DNA of 49,366 nucleotides, from contig NZ_JBGCCH010000049.1 in the NCBI RefSeq assembly GCF_041261205.1, positions 1 to 49,366 of the forward strand. Direction: 5' to 3'. The notes under the pieces were generated by a model. That model did not search any database and was not told where the DNA came from. It was given only the letters and a program-made list of their open reading frames with translations. A program made the position numbers and the translations under genes. The DNA comes from Catenulispora sp. MAP5-51 (lineage in GTDB: Bacteria; Actinomycetota; Actinomycetes; Streptomycetales; Catenulisporaceae). Position 1 is the first letter of the stretch. The number at the start of each line of letters is the position of its first letter. Below are positions 1-8,296 of this stretch, one piece after another.

Positions 1-174
1 GGCGCCGAGCAGGCAGACGAACTCACCGGGGGCGACGGTCAGGTCGATGCCGTCGAGCACCGGGGCACCGCCCCGGAAGGTCTTGCCGACCCCGGCCAGG
101 CGCACGGCGGAGGTGCCCGAGGCGGCGGTGTCGAGGGTGGCCGTGGCGGTCGTTTCGGCGATGGCGGCGGTCAT
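1..174 (-). CDS. ABC transporter ATP-binding protein, N-terminal fragment (sulfonate/taurine/nitrate type)
   Basis: Only the first 58 codons are in the window; the gene runs off the left edge. After a variable Ala/Thr-rich start the protein reads VRLAGVGKTFRGG, then VLDGIDLTVAPGEFVCLLGA, the standard N-terminal strand of an ABC ATPase just before the Walker A loop. The start ATG at 174 follows GGGGAG at a normal distance. It lies 29 bp downstream of the periplasmic-type binding protein gene on the same strand, so it is most likely the energy-coupling subunit of that importer (SsuB/TauB-like). The substrate is inferred from the cys genes upstream, not from this fragment. Confidence 0.85.
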   Translation of the reverse strand, partial: MTAAIAETTATATLDTAASGTSAVRLAGVGKTFRGGAPVLDGIDLTVAPGEFVCLLGA

Positions 175-203
175 GGCGGTCTCTCCCCTTGGGTTTTCCG
201 GCG

Positions 204-1331
204 CTACTTCGTGGACAGCCCGGCGTCGGACACCGCGGCCAGGCCGTTCTTGGCCAGTTCGGTGTTCAGCAGCGTCAGGTCGAAAATGCCGTGCAGGTCG
301 GTCGTCTTGAGCAGGCCCGTGGACACGGCGTGGTCCATCGAGGTCTGGAGCGAGGCGGCCAGCGGGTCGTCGGTCGCCGTCTGCTCACTGAAGGCGCGCT
401 GGATCTCGGCGGCGGACAGGGCCTTGCCGGTGAGCGCCTTCAGCTGGTCGTTGACCAGCTTCTGGGCGTCGGCGGGATCGGCGGTGATCCACTGGTTGGC
501 CGCGATCTGCCCGTCGATCAGGGCCTTGACGGTGTCCGGGTGCGCGTTCAGGAAGGTCGTGGACACCACCAGGTTGGTGGTGGCGAACTGCCCGTTCGGC
601 CACAGGCTGCGCTCGTCGACGAGCACCTTCGCCCCGGCCTCCAGCACCATCCGCGAGGCCCACGGCTCCGGCAGCCAGGCACCGTCGATGTGCCCGGCCT
701 TGAACTGATCCAGGGTCGCGGCGTTGTCCTGCGGATTCACCGACACATCACCGGTGCCGTCCGTGTTGGCGGTCAGGCCGTTCTGCTTGAGCCAGGCGCG
801 CAGGGCGACGTCTTGCGTGTTGCCCTTCTGCGGCGTGGCCAGGGTCTTGCCCTTGAGGTCGGCCACGGTGTTGATCCCCGGCCGCACCACCAGCTCCGCA
901 CCGCCGCTGGTGGCGCCGGCGACGATCTTCAGCGCCTGGCCGTGCGACGTCACGAAGGCTGAGAGCGCCGAGGACGGTCCGACATAAGCCGCATCCAGCT
1001 GGCCGCCGAGCAGCGCGGTCATCTCCGCGGGGCCGGCGTTGTAGAGCTGTGTGGTGAGTTTGGTGGCGCCCAGGGCCTTGGCGAAGTCGCCGTGGGCGAC
1101 CCCGACCACCGCGGAGGCGTGCGTGACGTTCGCGAAGTAGCCGAGCCGCAGTTCACCGGCCGCCGTGGACGTGGAGCCCGCGGCGGTCGACGACGTGGTG
1201 GTCGAGGACGAGGCCGATCCGGACGAGTCGCCGGAGGCGGAGACGTACGCTGCGAGAACGATCACCAGCGAGACGACCATCCAGCCGGCCGCGACTGTGG
1301 CGGCGACGGCGGACAAAGCCCTTCGTATCAC
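204..1331 (-). CDS. ABC transporter substrate-binding protein, sulfonate/nitrate/taurine family
   Basis: A 375-residue SsuA/TauA-like binding protein, with GTG start at 1331 after GGAG. An N-terminal hydrophobic segment (about residues 8-30) is followed by a Ser/Thr/Gly-rich linker typical of actinobacterial lipoproteins. The mature part begins LRLGYFANVTHA and contains the NMT1/THI5-type signatures GGQLDAAYVGPSSAL and LKGKTLATPQKGNTQD. Oddity: where the lipidation cysteine is expected the sequence is VLAAYVSASG, with Tyr (TAC) instead of Cys (TGC). It follows cysN by 122 bp in the cysH-cysD-cysN operon, so it probably imports an organosulfur compound or oxyanion for that pathway. Confidence 0.88.
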   Translation of the reverse strand: MIRRALSAVAATVAAGWMVVSLVIVLAAYVSASGDSSGSASSSTTTSSTAAGSTSTAAGELRLGYFANVTHASAVVGVAHGDFAKALGATKLTTQLYNAGPAEMTALLGGQLDAAYVGPSSALSAFVTSHGQALKIVAGATSGGAELVVRPGINTVADLKGKTLATPQKGNTQDVALRAWLKQNGLTANTDGTGDVSVNPQDNAATLDQFKAGHIDGAWLPEPWASRMVLEAGAKVLVDERSLWPNGQFATTNLVVSTTFLNAHPDTVKALIDGQIAANQWITADPADAQKLVNDQLKALTGKALSAAEIQRAFSEQTATDDPLAASLQTSMDHAVSTGLLKTTDLHGIFDLTLLNTELAKNGLAAVSDAGLSTK

Positions 1332-1453
1332 GCTGGCTCCAAGGACGGGGGACTGTCAGGGTCTTCGATGTCGGAACAGGGAGCAGCAGTGCCGCCCCGC
1401 GACCCGACATCGGATGTCACCTGTGAAGTTGTGGGTGAACAATGCGTACTCGA

Positions 1454-2791
1454 TCACGAGAAGACTCCCAGCGGATCCCCTGACATTCCCGCGGTGAGCG
1501 TGTCGCCGCTGGCGGGGTCGATGAGCAGGAAGGATCCGGTCTCGCGGTCGGCGGCGTAGGGCTCCAGCAGGATCGGCGAGGCGGTGCGCAGGACCACGCG
1601 GCCGATGTCGTTGGCGTTCAGGGTGTGCGTGGCCGGGGCGTCGTCCCAGTCGAACTCGTCACCGCTGTCCGCCCCCGAGGCGGCCAGCGGGTCGGAGATG
1701 TCGAGCTTGGCGGAGATCTCCTTGACGATCGCCTTGACCGTGCGCGTCGTGTGCTTCAACAGCACCCGGTCGCCGACGGCCAGCGGCTTCTCCGACAGGT
1801 GGCACACGGTCGCGACCACGTCCTGCACGGCCGTCGGCGCGGCCCCGGCCGGGGCGATCAGGTCGCCGCGGGAGACGTCCAACTCGTCGGCCAACAGCAG
1901 GGTCGCGGCCTGGCCGGCGGTGGCCCGGTCGGCCGAGCGGCCCAGCAGGTCGATGCCGGCGATGGTCGAGCGCTGGCCCGAGGGCAGCACCACGATCGGG
2001 TCGCCCACTTCCAGGTGGCCGGAGGCGATGGTGCCGGCGTAGCCGCGGTAGTCGGCGGACTGGTGCCGGATCACGTACTGCACCGGGAACCGGCCGGCCG
2101 GACGCCGCTCGGCCTCCACCGGCACGTTCTCCAGGTACTCCAGCAGCGTCGGGCCCTCGAACCAGGCCAGATCCGCCGAGGGCTCCACCACGTTGTCGCC
2201 GCGCAGTGCCGACACCGGCAGTGCCGCGTAGTGCTCGATACCCAGGGCGGTGGCGTAGGCGGCGAAGTCGGCCTCGATCTGGGCGAACCGGTCCTCGTCG
2301 AAGTCGACCAGGTCCATCTTGTTCACGGCCAGCAGCACCCGCGGCACCCGCAGCAGTGCCGAAACAGCAGTGTGCCGGCGGGTCTGCTCAGCCAGACCCT
2401 TGCGGGCATCCACCAGGATCACGGCGAGTTCAGCGGTCGAGGCGCCGGTGACCATGTTGCGGGTGTACTGCACATGCCCCGGCGTGTCGGCCAGGATGAA
2501 CCGGCGACGCGGGGTGGCGAAATAGCGGTAGGCCACATCGATGGTGATGCCCTGCTCCCGCTCCGAGCGCAGGCCATCGGTCAGCAGCGCCAGGTCCGCC
2601 TGTTCCAGGCCACGGTCGCGCGACGTGCGCTCCACAGCCTCGAACTGGTCGGCCAGCACCGACTTGGTGTCATACAGGAGTCGCCCCACCAGGGTCGACT
2701 TGCCATCGTCCACTGATCCGGCAGTGGCCAGTCGCAGAAGTCCTGCGACCTGGGTGTCCTTCGCGGTCGGCGCGTCCAGCAGCACAGTCAT
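1454..2791 (-). CDS. cysN: Sulfate adenylyltransferase subunit 1 (CysN)
   Basis: The GTPase subunit of ATP sulfurylase; GTP hydrolysis drives formation of adenylyl sulfate (APS) from sulfate and ATP. The 445 residues show G1 GSVDDGKST (25-33), G3 DTPGH (102-106) and G4 NKMD (157-160), followed by two EF-Tu-like beta-barrel domains. The length fits CysN alone; there is no fused APS-kinase (CysC) domain. It starts 2 bp after the cysD stop, so the two subunits are co-translated from one mRNA. The protein ends about 120 bp before the transport genes on the same strand. Confidence 0.97.
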   Translation of the reverse strand: MTVLLDAPTAKDTQVAGLLRLATAGSVDDGKSTLVGRLLYDTKSVLADQFEAVERTSRDRGLEQADLALLTDGLRSEREQGITIDVAYRYFATPRRRFILADTPGHVQYTRNMVTGASTAELAVILVDARKGLAEQTRRHTAVSALLRVPRVLLAVNKMDLVDFDEDRFAQIEADFAAYATALGIEHYAALPVSALRGDNVVEPSADLAWFEGPTLLEYLENVPVEAERRPAGRFPVQYVIRHQSADYRGYAGTIASGHLEVGDPIVVLPSGQRSTIAGIDLLGRSADRATAGQAATLLLADELDVSRGDLIAPAGAAPTAVQDVVATVCHLSEKPLAVGDRVLLKHTTRTVKAIVKEISAKLDISDPLAASGADSGDEFDWDDAPATHTLNANDIGRVVLRTASPILLEPYAADRETGSFLLIDPASGDTLTAGMSGDPLGVFS

Positions 2792-2793
2792 GT

Positions 2794-3717
2794 CTAGAAG
2801 TACCCCTCTCGCTTACGGTCCTCCATGGCAGCCTCGGAAAGGCGGTCGTCCGCGCGGGAGGCCCCACGCTCGGTGATCCGGGAAGCGGTGATCTCCTCGA
2901 TGACAGCGGCGACATCGGAGGCGTCGGAATCGACCGCCCCCGTGCACGACATGTCCCCGACGGTGCGGTAGCGCACCACCCGGGTCTGCAACGCCTCGCC
3001 CTCGCGCGGGCCGCCCCAATCGCCGGGGGACAGCCACATACCGCCGCGGGCGAACACCTGCCGCTCGTGCGCGTAGTAGATCTCCGGCAGCTCGATCTCC
3101 TGCTCGTCGATGTACTGCCACACATCCAACTCGGTCCAGTTCGACAGCGGGAAGACCCGCACATGCTCACCCGGGCGATGCCGGCCGTTGTACAACCGCC
3201 ACAACTCCGGACGCTGCCGCTTCGGATCCCACTGCCCGAAATCATCACGCAGCGAGAAGACCCGCTCTTTCGCGCGGGCCTTCTCCTCATCACGCCGACC
3301 GCCACCAAAGACGGCATCGAACCTGTGCGATTGGATCGCATCCACCAACGGCACCGTCTGCAACGGATTCCGCGTCCCATCCGGACGCTCCACCAAACGG
3401 CCGTCATCGATGTAGTCCTGCACATGCGCCACATACAGCCGCAACCCGTGCTCGGCCACCGTCCGATCCCGGGTAGCCAGAACCTCCGGGAAGTTGTGCC
3501 CGGTGTCCACATGCAACAGACCGAACGGCACTGGCGCCGGCGCGAACGCCTTCAACGCCAGATGCAACATGACGATCGAGTCCTTGCCGCCGGAGAACAA
3601 CAACACCGGCCGCTCGAACTCCGCCGCCACCTCGCGAATGATGTGGACCGCCTCAGCCTCCAGCGTCCGCAGATGATCGTGCGCCGGGGCTGTCTCGTCG
3701 TGGGTCAAGGTACTCAT
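2794..3717 (-). CDS. cysD: Sulfate adenylyltransferase subunit 2 (CysD)
   Basis: The catalytic subunit of ATP sulfurylase, an N-type ATP pyrophosphatase. The 307 residues carry the PP-loop SGGKDS (42-47) and the family segments LLHVDTGHNFPEV and FPLSNWTELDVWQYI, and end in the usual REGYF. It begins 1 bp after the cysH stop and stops 2 bp before cysN, so cysH-cysD-cysN is one transcription unit. No clear independent Shine-Dalgarno precedes the ATG, which fits translational coupling. Confidence 0.97.
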   Translation of the reverse strand: MSTLTHDETAPAHDHLRTLEAEAVHIIREVAAEFERPVLLFSGGKDSIVMLHLALKAFAPAPVPFGLLHVDTGHNFPEVLATRDRTVAEHGLRLYVAHVQDYIDDGRLVERPDGTRNPLQTVPLVDAIQSHRFDAVFGGGRRDEEKARAKERVFSLRDDFGQWDPKRQRPELWRLYNGRHRPGEHVRVFPLSNWTELDVWQYIDEQEIELPEIYYAHERQVFARGGMWLSPGDWGGPREGEALQTRVVRYRTVGDMSCTGAVDSDASDVAAVIEEITASRITERGASRADDRLSEAAMEDRKREGYF

Positions 3718-3718
3718 A

Positions 3719-4456
3719 TCAGGTGTGCAGTCCGCATTCGGTCTTGGTGTTGCCGGCCCAGCGCCCGGCCCGCGGGTCCTCGCCCGGCAGGGGCTTGCGC
3801 GTGCAGGGCTCGCAGCCGATGGAGGTGTAGCCCTCCATGAACAGGGGGTTGGTCAGCACGCCGTACTCGGCGATGTAGGCGTCCAGGTCGTCCTGGGTCC
3901 AGGCGGCCAGCGGCGAGAGCTTGACCATGTCGCGCTTGGCGTCGTAGCCGACCACCGGGATGTCCGCGCGGGTCGGGGACTCCTCGCGGCGCATGCCGTT
4001 GATCCAGGCCACGTAGGGCTTCAGCGCGCGCTCCAGCGGTTCGACCTTGCGCAGCGCGCAACACTTGTCGGGGTCGCGCTCGTACAGCCGGGGGCCGTAC
4101 TCGGCGTCCTGCTCGGCGACCGTCCGCAGCGGCGTGATGTTCAGCAGCCGGACCGGGTAGACCTCGGCGACCGCGTCGCGGGTGCCGACGGTCTCGGCGA
4201 AGTGGTAGCCGGTGTCCAGGAACGCCACGTCGATGCCCGGTGCCGCGGCGGAGGCCAGGTGCACCAGGTGGGTGTCGGCCATCGACGAGGCGACGACCAG
4301 GCCCGCGCCGAAGGTGGCGTGGGCCCACTCGACGACCCGCGCGGCCGGGGCGTTCTCCAGTTCTGCGTTGGCCTGCTCGGCCAGCGCCCGCAGATCGGTC
4401 CCGGCGAAGGCGGTGGCCGCCTGGTCGACCGACGCGAGCTCGGTGTCCGCTGACAT
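3719..4456 (-). CDS. cysH: Adenylyl-sulfate (APS) reductase, CysH family
   Basis: Reduces activated sulfate to sulfite. The 245-residue protein has the nucleotide-binding region SSMADTHLVHL and a cysteine set diagnostic for [4Fe-4S] APS reductases: CC at 132-133 in KCCALRKVEPL, and C215/C218 in GCEPC. The catalytic C241 is in ECGLHT at the C-terminus. PAPS reductases lack the two cysteine pairs, so APS is the likely substrate and an APS kinase is not needed; indeed no cysC lies between cysH and cysD here. The start at 4456 was chosen over a longer frame because GGGGAAG precedes it. Translation should follow the leader peptide 154 bp upstream. Confidence 0.96.
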   Translation of the reverse strand: MSADTELASVDQAATAFAGTDLRALAEQANAELENAPAARVVEWAHATFGAGLVVASSMADTHLVHLASAAAPGIDVAFLDTGYHFAETVGTRDAVAEVYPVRLLNITPLRTVAEQDAEYGPRLYERDPDKCCALRKVEPLERALKPYVAWINGMRREESPTRADIPVVGYDAKRDMVKLSPLAAWTQDDLDAYIAEYGVLTNPLFMEGYTSIGCEPCTRKPLPGEDPRAGRWAGNTKTECGLHT

Positions 4457-4610
4457 TTCGGGGCTTCCCCTTACAGTGGCGGGCAGCACGGGCGTGCCGG
4501 GAGTCCGACGCGCCGCGGGCCGCATCGTCGCGGCGTCACACGGACGGCGTGGGAGAAGCGCCGGCGGACCGTGGCCCTGGAAGATCTAGAACAACAGATC
4601 GGGGCGAGGT

Positions 4611-4697
4611 CTACTGGGCCGGCATACAGACCATGCTGGACAGCCGTCCGAAGTCGACGTGACGCCGACCGACGAGCGCGATTCCAGCACGAGACAT
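4611..4697 (-). CDS. Sulfur-assimilation leader peptide, copy 1 (upstream of cysH)
   Basis: A 28-residue ORF that begins MSRAGIALVGRRHVDFGR and ends LSSMVCMPAQ. It belongs to the short 'putative leader peptide' family seen upstream of sulfur genes in Streptomyces-like bacteria. Copy 2 at 12788-12880 differs at only two of the first 24 residues. One Cys codon sits four codons before the stop, suggesting a cysteine-sensing leader. No good Shine-Dalgarno is visible; GACTCT lies 6 nt before the ATG and could be a -10 box of a leaderless transcript. The stop-to-cysH distance is 154 bp. That this ORF is real is well supported by the conserved copy; the attenuation mechanism is inference. Confidence 0.9.
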   Translation of the reverse strand: MSRAGIALVGRRHVDFGRLSSMVCMPAQ

Positions 4698-4726
4698 GAC
4701 TAGAGAGTCGCACGCGGTCCGCGGGT

Positions 4727-4764
4727 CGTCCACTGTCGTCCATGATGCGGACTGTGTGTCTCAC
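4727..4764 (-). promoter_or_regulatory. Conserved 38-bp element upstream of leader 1 (promoter/operator)
   Basis: Read on the minus strand: GTGAGAC, 5 variable bases, GTCCGCAT, 3 variable bases, then GGACGACAGTGGACG. All three blocks are identical at 12911-12948 in front of the second leader. It contains a dyad GTCC-N7-GGAC. The terminal GTGGAC lies 18 bp from GACTCT, which is 6 nt before the leader ATG, so GTGGAC/GACTCT may be the -35/-10 pair and the dyad an upstream regulator site. Confidence 0.75.
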
Positions 4765-4942
4765 GCCACTTCGTGGTGCCGAAATCGGCTTGTTCCGGCG
4801 GAGGATCGCGTTTTACGCTGCCGATACTCCGACAGGGAGCTCCTCAGCACGAACGCCGCAGAACGGGAGCCCTTCGCCTCGCGATGTCGAGGTCCTGGAG
4901 AGGGCGGTATCGATTCGTCGTGCCCTCACGGAGGTTTTTCCC

Positions 4943-5791
4943 ATGGAAGTCGGAATCGGTCTGCCCATCAGCGCCCCCGAGCTGCTGCCCGATTGGGCCC
5001 GCGCCGCGGACACCGGACCGTTCACCACCCTCGGTCTGCTCGACCGTCTCGTCTATGACAACCCCGAGCCCCTGGTCGCCTTGAGCGTCCTGGCCGGGGT
5101 GACCAGTCGCGTCCGGCTTCAGACCGAGGTCCTGCTGGCGCCGCTGCGCGAACCGGTCCTGCTGGCCAAGCAGGCGGCCACGCTCGACCGGATCAGCGGC
5201 GGCCGGTTCGTCCTGGGCCTGGGCGTCGGCGGCCGCGAGGACGACCACGAGGCCGCGGGCACCGACCTGCGCACCCGGGGGCGTCTCCTGGACCGGCAGA
5301 TGTCCGTCATGCGGCGCGTCTGGTCCGGAGCCGCCTACAGCCAGACCGTCGGTCCGATCGGTCCGCGGCCGTACCGGGCCGGCGGTCCCGAGGTGCTGTT
5401 CGGCGGTTTCCAGCCGGCCGCGCTGGCCCGCGTCGCCCGGTTCGGCGACGGGTTCCTCGCCGCCGCGCCGCCTTCCTGGATCGGACCGCTGATCGACACC
5501 GTCCGCCGATCCTGGGCCGAGGCCGGACGGTCGGGCGCACCGCGGATCGTCGCTCAAGCGAACGCGGCCCTCGGCCCGCAGGTTGTCGTCGACGACGCGC
5601 GCGCCGCCATGGCCGCGTACTACCGGTTCGCCGGGGAAAGAGCGGACCACATGGTTGCCGGGATGCTCACCACTGAGGCGGCGATCCGGCAAACCATCGC
5701 GCAATACGCCGATCTCGGCGTCGACGAGGTCATGCTCTACTGCTACGGCGCCGATCCGGCACAGGTCGAACGGCTCGCGGAAGCGTTCTGA
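4943..5791 (+). CDS. LLM-class flavin/F420-dependent oxidoreductase
   Basis: A 282-residue luciferase-like monooxygenase-family TIM barrel. Typical segments are MEVGIGLPISAPE at the N-terminus, VRLQTEVLLAPLREPVLLAK, and LDRISGGRFVLGLGVGGREDD, the conserved cofactor-side loop. Actinobacterial members use FMN or coenzyme F420; the cofactor and substrate cannot be decided here. The ATG at 4943 is supported by GGAGG nine bases upstream; a longer frame from 4742 would run across the cys promoter element and is not chosen. It diverges from the cysH unit and lies between the two halves of the sulfur locus, without an obvious functional link. Confidence 0.9.
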   Translation: MEVGIGLPISAPELLPDWARAADTGPFTTLGLLDRLVYDNPEPLVALSVLAGVTSRVRLQTEVLLAPLREPVLLAKQAATLDRISGGRFVLGLGVGGREDDHEAAGTDLRTRGRLLDRQMSVMRRVWSGAAYSQTVGPIGPRPYRAGGPEVLFGGFQPAALARVARFGDGFLAAAPPSWIGPLIDTVRRSWAEAGRSGAPRIVAQANAALGPQVVVDDARAAMAAYYRFAGERADHMVAGMLTTEAAIRQTIAQYADLGVDEVMLYCYGADPAQVERLAEAF

Positions 5792-5793
5792 GG

Positions 5794-7524
5794 TCAGAGC
5801 AGCCGCACGTTGTGCGTCGCTTCCTTCACGACATCCCCGAGGTGTCCGGTCAGGGCCTGCTTAGCGACGCTGAGCGTGAAGCCCTTAACGGTGGCCGCCG
5901 GAGTGTGCGCCGGTAGCGCCAACGCATAGGGATCGACCACCACGTCGACCACCACGGGGCCGCCACGGTGGTTCAACGCCTCCTTCAAGCCCTGCTCCAG
6001 GTCGGCGGGGTGCTCGATCCGGATCCCCTTGGCCCCGAGCGCCTCGCCGACCTTGGCGAAGTCGGGGTTCTGGAAGTCGACGCCCCACGGCTTCAGCCCG
6101 GCCTCCTGCATCTCGATCCAGACGAAGTCGAGCTTGCCGTTGTTCAGGATCACGTGGACGATCTCGGTCTTGCGCTGCACCTCCGTGAGGAGGTCGCCGA
6201 GGCCGAGCATCGTGAAGCCGCCGTCACCGCACAGCGCGATCGCCGCACGGTCCGGGAAGGCCATCTTGGCTCCGAACGCGTTCGGCGAGGCGCTGGCCAT
6301 GGAGGCCCACGTGAGACTGCCGAACAGGTGGCGCTTCGGGCCGAAGTGCAGATAGTGCGCGGCCCATATGCACGCCGTACCGGTGTCGACGGTGAAGACC
6401 GCCTCCTCGGGGGCGAGCCGGTCCAGGGTGGCGGCCAGGTACTCCGGGCGGATCTGCTTGAGCGCCGGGCCCTGATCGACGTAGTGCTGCAACTGCTTGT
6501 CGAAGTCCTCGGTCTTCTTCTGGCACTTGTGCAGGAAGGCGGCATCAGACTTCTCCGACACCTTCGGCAGCAGCAGGTCCAGGGTGGCGCCGACGTCGCC
6601 GATCAGTCCGTGGGCCAGCGGTACGCGGCGGCCCAAGCGGCGGCCGTCGCGGTCCACCTGGACCACCTTCACATCCTTGTGCGGGAGGAACTGCGGGAAG
6701 GGGAAGTCCGTGCCCAGCATCAGGAGGACGTCGGCGTGGTTCACCGCCTCCCAACAGCCGCCGTAGCCGAGCAGCCCGGTCATGCCGACCGCGTGCGGGT
6801 TGTCGTACTCCAGCCACTGCTTGCCCTTGAAGCTGTAGCCGACGGGCGCCTTCAGCTTGTCCGCGAGAGCGAGGACCTGCTCTCGGGCGTTCTGGCAGCC
6901 TTCGCCACCGAAGATGGTGACCGTCTTGGCGGCGTTGATGATGTCCGCCAACTGCGCGATGTCCTCATCGGGCGCCGGACCGGCGGCAGTATTGGGCAAC
7001 GCTATATGTCTCGGCACCTCCGGTGCGTCCGCCGCCGCTACGTCTCCCGGCAGGGAAATGACGGTCGGGCCCTGTTCGGCGAGCGCGGTGGTGATCGCGG
7101 AGGTGACGATCGGGCGCAATTGTTTGGGATCTATAAGGCGCCCCGTATATAGGGACGCCACGTTGAAGAACGTATAAGGGTTCAGTTCTTCCAGACCGTC
7201 TGTGTCCATGATGGAGGTCTCGACGTCGCCGGCGATCGCGATCACCGGGGCGCCCTCCTTGCGGGCGTCGAGCAGCCCGTTGATCAGGTGGCTCACTCCG
7301 GGGCCGGCGGTGCCGCACACCGCCACCGGCCGCCCCGACATCTTCGCCTCCGCGACCGCCGCGAACACGCCCCATTCCTCGTGCCGGACATGGACGAAGT
7401 CGATGTCGCCGGCGTGCCGCAGCGCGTCGATCGCCGGGTTCAGGGCGTCGCCCACGATCCCGTAGCAGCGGCGCACACCGGCGTCGGCGAGCATCTTCCA
7501 CAGCACGTCCGCGACAGTAGGCAT
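5794..7524 (-). CDS. Thiamine pyrophosphate-dependent enzyme, pyruvate oxidase/dehydrogenase (quinone) type
   Basis: A 576-residue three-domain TPP enzyme of the PoxB family. The N-terminal domain has the catalytic-Glu segment HVRHEEWGVFAAVAEAKMSG and CGTAGPGVSHLINGL. The central domain resembles a nucleotide/FAD-binding Rossmann fold (FGGEGCQNA). The C-terminal domain has the TPP motif from GDGGFTMLGLGDLL to VILNN. PoxB enzymes convert pyruvate to acetate and CO2 and pass electrons to membrane quinone. The start MPTVADVLWKML at 7524 is chosen because it begins at the domain boundary; the frame continues upstream into the divergent gene. GAGACT lies 6 nt before it, possibly a leaderless -10. 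The start is 51 bp from the divergent gene at 7576. Confidence 0.9.
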   Translation of the reverse strand: MPTVADVLWKMLADAGVRRCYGIVGDALNPAIDALRHAGDIDFVHVRHEEWGVFAAVAEAKMSGRPVAVCGTAGPGVSHLINGLLDARKEGAPVIAIAGDVETSIMDTDGLEELNPYTFFNVASLYTGRLIDPKQLRPIVTSAITTALAEQGPTVISLPGDVAAADAPEVPRHIALPNTAAGPAPDEDIAQLADIINAAKTVTIFGGEGCQNAREQVLALADKLKAPVGYSFKGKQWLEYDNPHAVGMTGLLGYGGCWEAVNHADVLLMLGTDFPFPQFLPHKDVKVVQVDRDGRRLGRRVPLAHGLIGDVGATLDLLLPKVSEKSDAAFLHKCQKKTEDFDKQLQHYVDQGPALKQIRPEYLAATLDRLAPEEAVFTVDTGTACIWAAHYLHFGPKRHLFGSLTWASMASASPNAFGAKMAFPDRAAIALCGDGGFTMLGLGDLLTEVQRKTEIVHVILNNGKLDFVWIEMQEAGLKPWGVDFQNPDFAKVGEALGAKGIRIEHPADLEQGLKEALNHRGGPVVVDVVVDPYALALPAHTPAATVKGFTLSVAKQALTGHLGDVVKEATHNVRLL

Positions 7525-7562
7525 GCCGCCAGTCTCGGGGAGGGGGCCCGCACCCGGATCGC

Positions 7563-7568
7563 TAGAGT
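7563..7568 (+). promoter_or_regulatory. -10 box for a leaderless transcript
   Basis: TAGAGT lies exactly 7 nt before the GTG at 7576 and no Shine-Dalgarno is present, the usual layout for actinobacterial leaderless mRNAs. Confidence 0.6.
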
Positions 7569-7575
7569 AAGCCGC

Positions 7576-8274
7576 GTGGGGGACCAGAAGACAGCGATGA
7601 TCCCGATGCCGGACGTGCCTGCGACCACGGTGTGGGAGATCTCCCTCGCCGCCTATCTGCGGCGGCGTACGGATCTGCCGTCGCTGGCCCTGAAGCCGCT
7701 GGGACTGCTCGACCGCTACGGCGAGGTGGCCGTCGGACCGGATCACGTGGCCTTCGACGGTGAGGACGTGCCCTGGGGCAAGGCCGTCCGGGTCGTCGTG
7801 CGCGACGTGGTCGAGGTGGTCTCCGACGCGGCCATGGCGCGCGAGGCGGAGAAGATCCGGCACATGCTGCCGCCGGTGCCGGGCCGCAAGTGGGTGGTGG
7901 ACCACGCGATGGCGATGCTGGGGGAGTTCGCGGGGCCGCGTCTGACAAAGGCCCGCGGCGGCGACGTGGTCAGCGAGGTCGTGTACCGCGGCGCGCTCGG
8001 GCGGGAGAAGACGCTCCAGGCCGGGGTGTTCGCGGCGCTGGTGATGGCGACCTGGCCGGAGGTTCGGCACAGTCTGGTCGCCACCGCGCGGGTGCACGGG
8101 GTCGAGGTATACGGCGAGGCGGCGCCGCTGCCGCTGCCGGCGTCGGCCGACGCGCCCACGCTCATCATCCCGGCGCAGGCGGAGCCGTCACGGGACGAGC
8201 AGCTGGCCGCCGAGGCCGTGTTGCCACCGGGGCCCGGCCTGTGGACCCCCGCCGAGCCTCAGCCCGAGGGCTGA
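7576..8274 (+). CDS. Conserved-looking protein of unknown function
   Basis: A 232-residue protein I do not recognise. It is soluble-looking (no signal peptide or membrane helix) and begins VGDQKTAMIPMPDVPATTVW. A patterned middle part (VVVRDVVEVVSDAAMAREAE, KWVVDHAMAMLGEFAG) is rich in short hydrophobic helices. The tail after about residue 180 is Pro/Ala-rich and probably disordered. The GTG at 7576 is chosen because TAGAGT sits 7 nt upstream; ATG at 7597 is an alternative. It is divergent from the pyruvate oxidase-like gene and may share its promoter region. Codon use is like its neighbours, so it is a real gene. Confidence 0.75.
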   Translation: MGDQKTAMIPMPDVPATTVWEISLAAYLRRRTDLPSLALKPLGLLDRYGEVAVGPDHVAFDGEDVPWGKAVRVVVRDVVEVVSDAAMAREAEKIRHMLPPVPGRKWVVDHAMAMLGEFAGPRLTKARGGDVVSEVVYRGALGREKTLQAGVFAALVMATWPEVRHSLVATARVHGVEVYGEAAPLPLPASADAPTLIIPAQAEPSRDEQLAAEAVLPPGPGLWTPAEPQPEG

Positions 8275-8296
8275 GACCCGGCGGAAGCCGCACTGG

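Noticed and set aside
4742-4942. N-terminal extension of the LLM oxidoreductase beginning at 4742
   Set aside because: It would run through the conserved sulfur promoter element; the ATG at 4943 has a good GGAGG and begins at the family N-terminus.
5794-8097. 767-residue version of the pyruvate oxidase-like protein
   Set aside because: The extra N-terminal part is antisense to the gene at 7576 and has low-complexity composition; the TPP domain begins at 7524.
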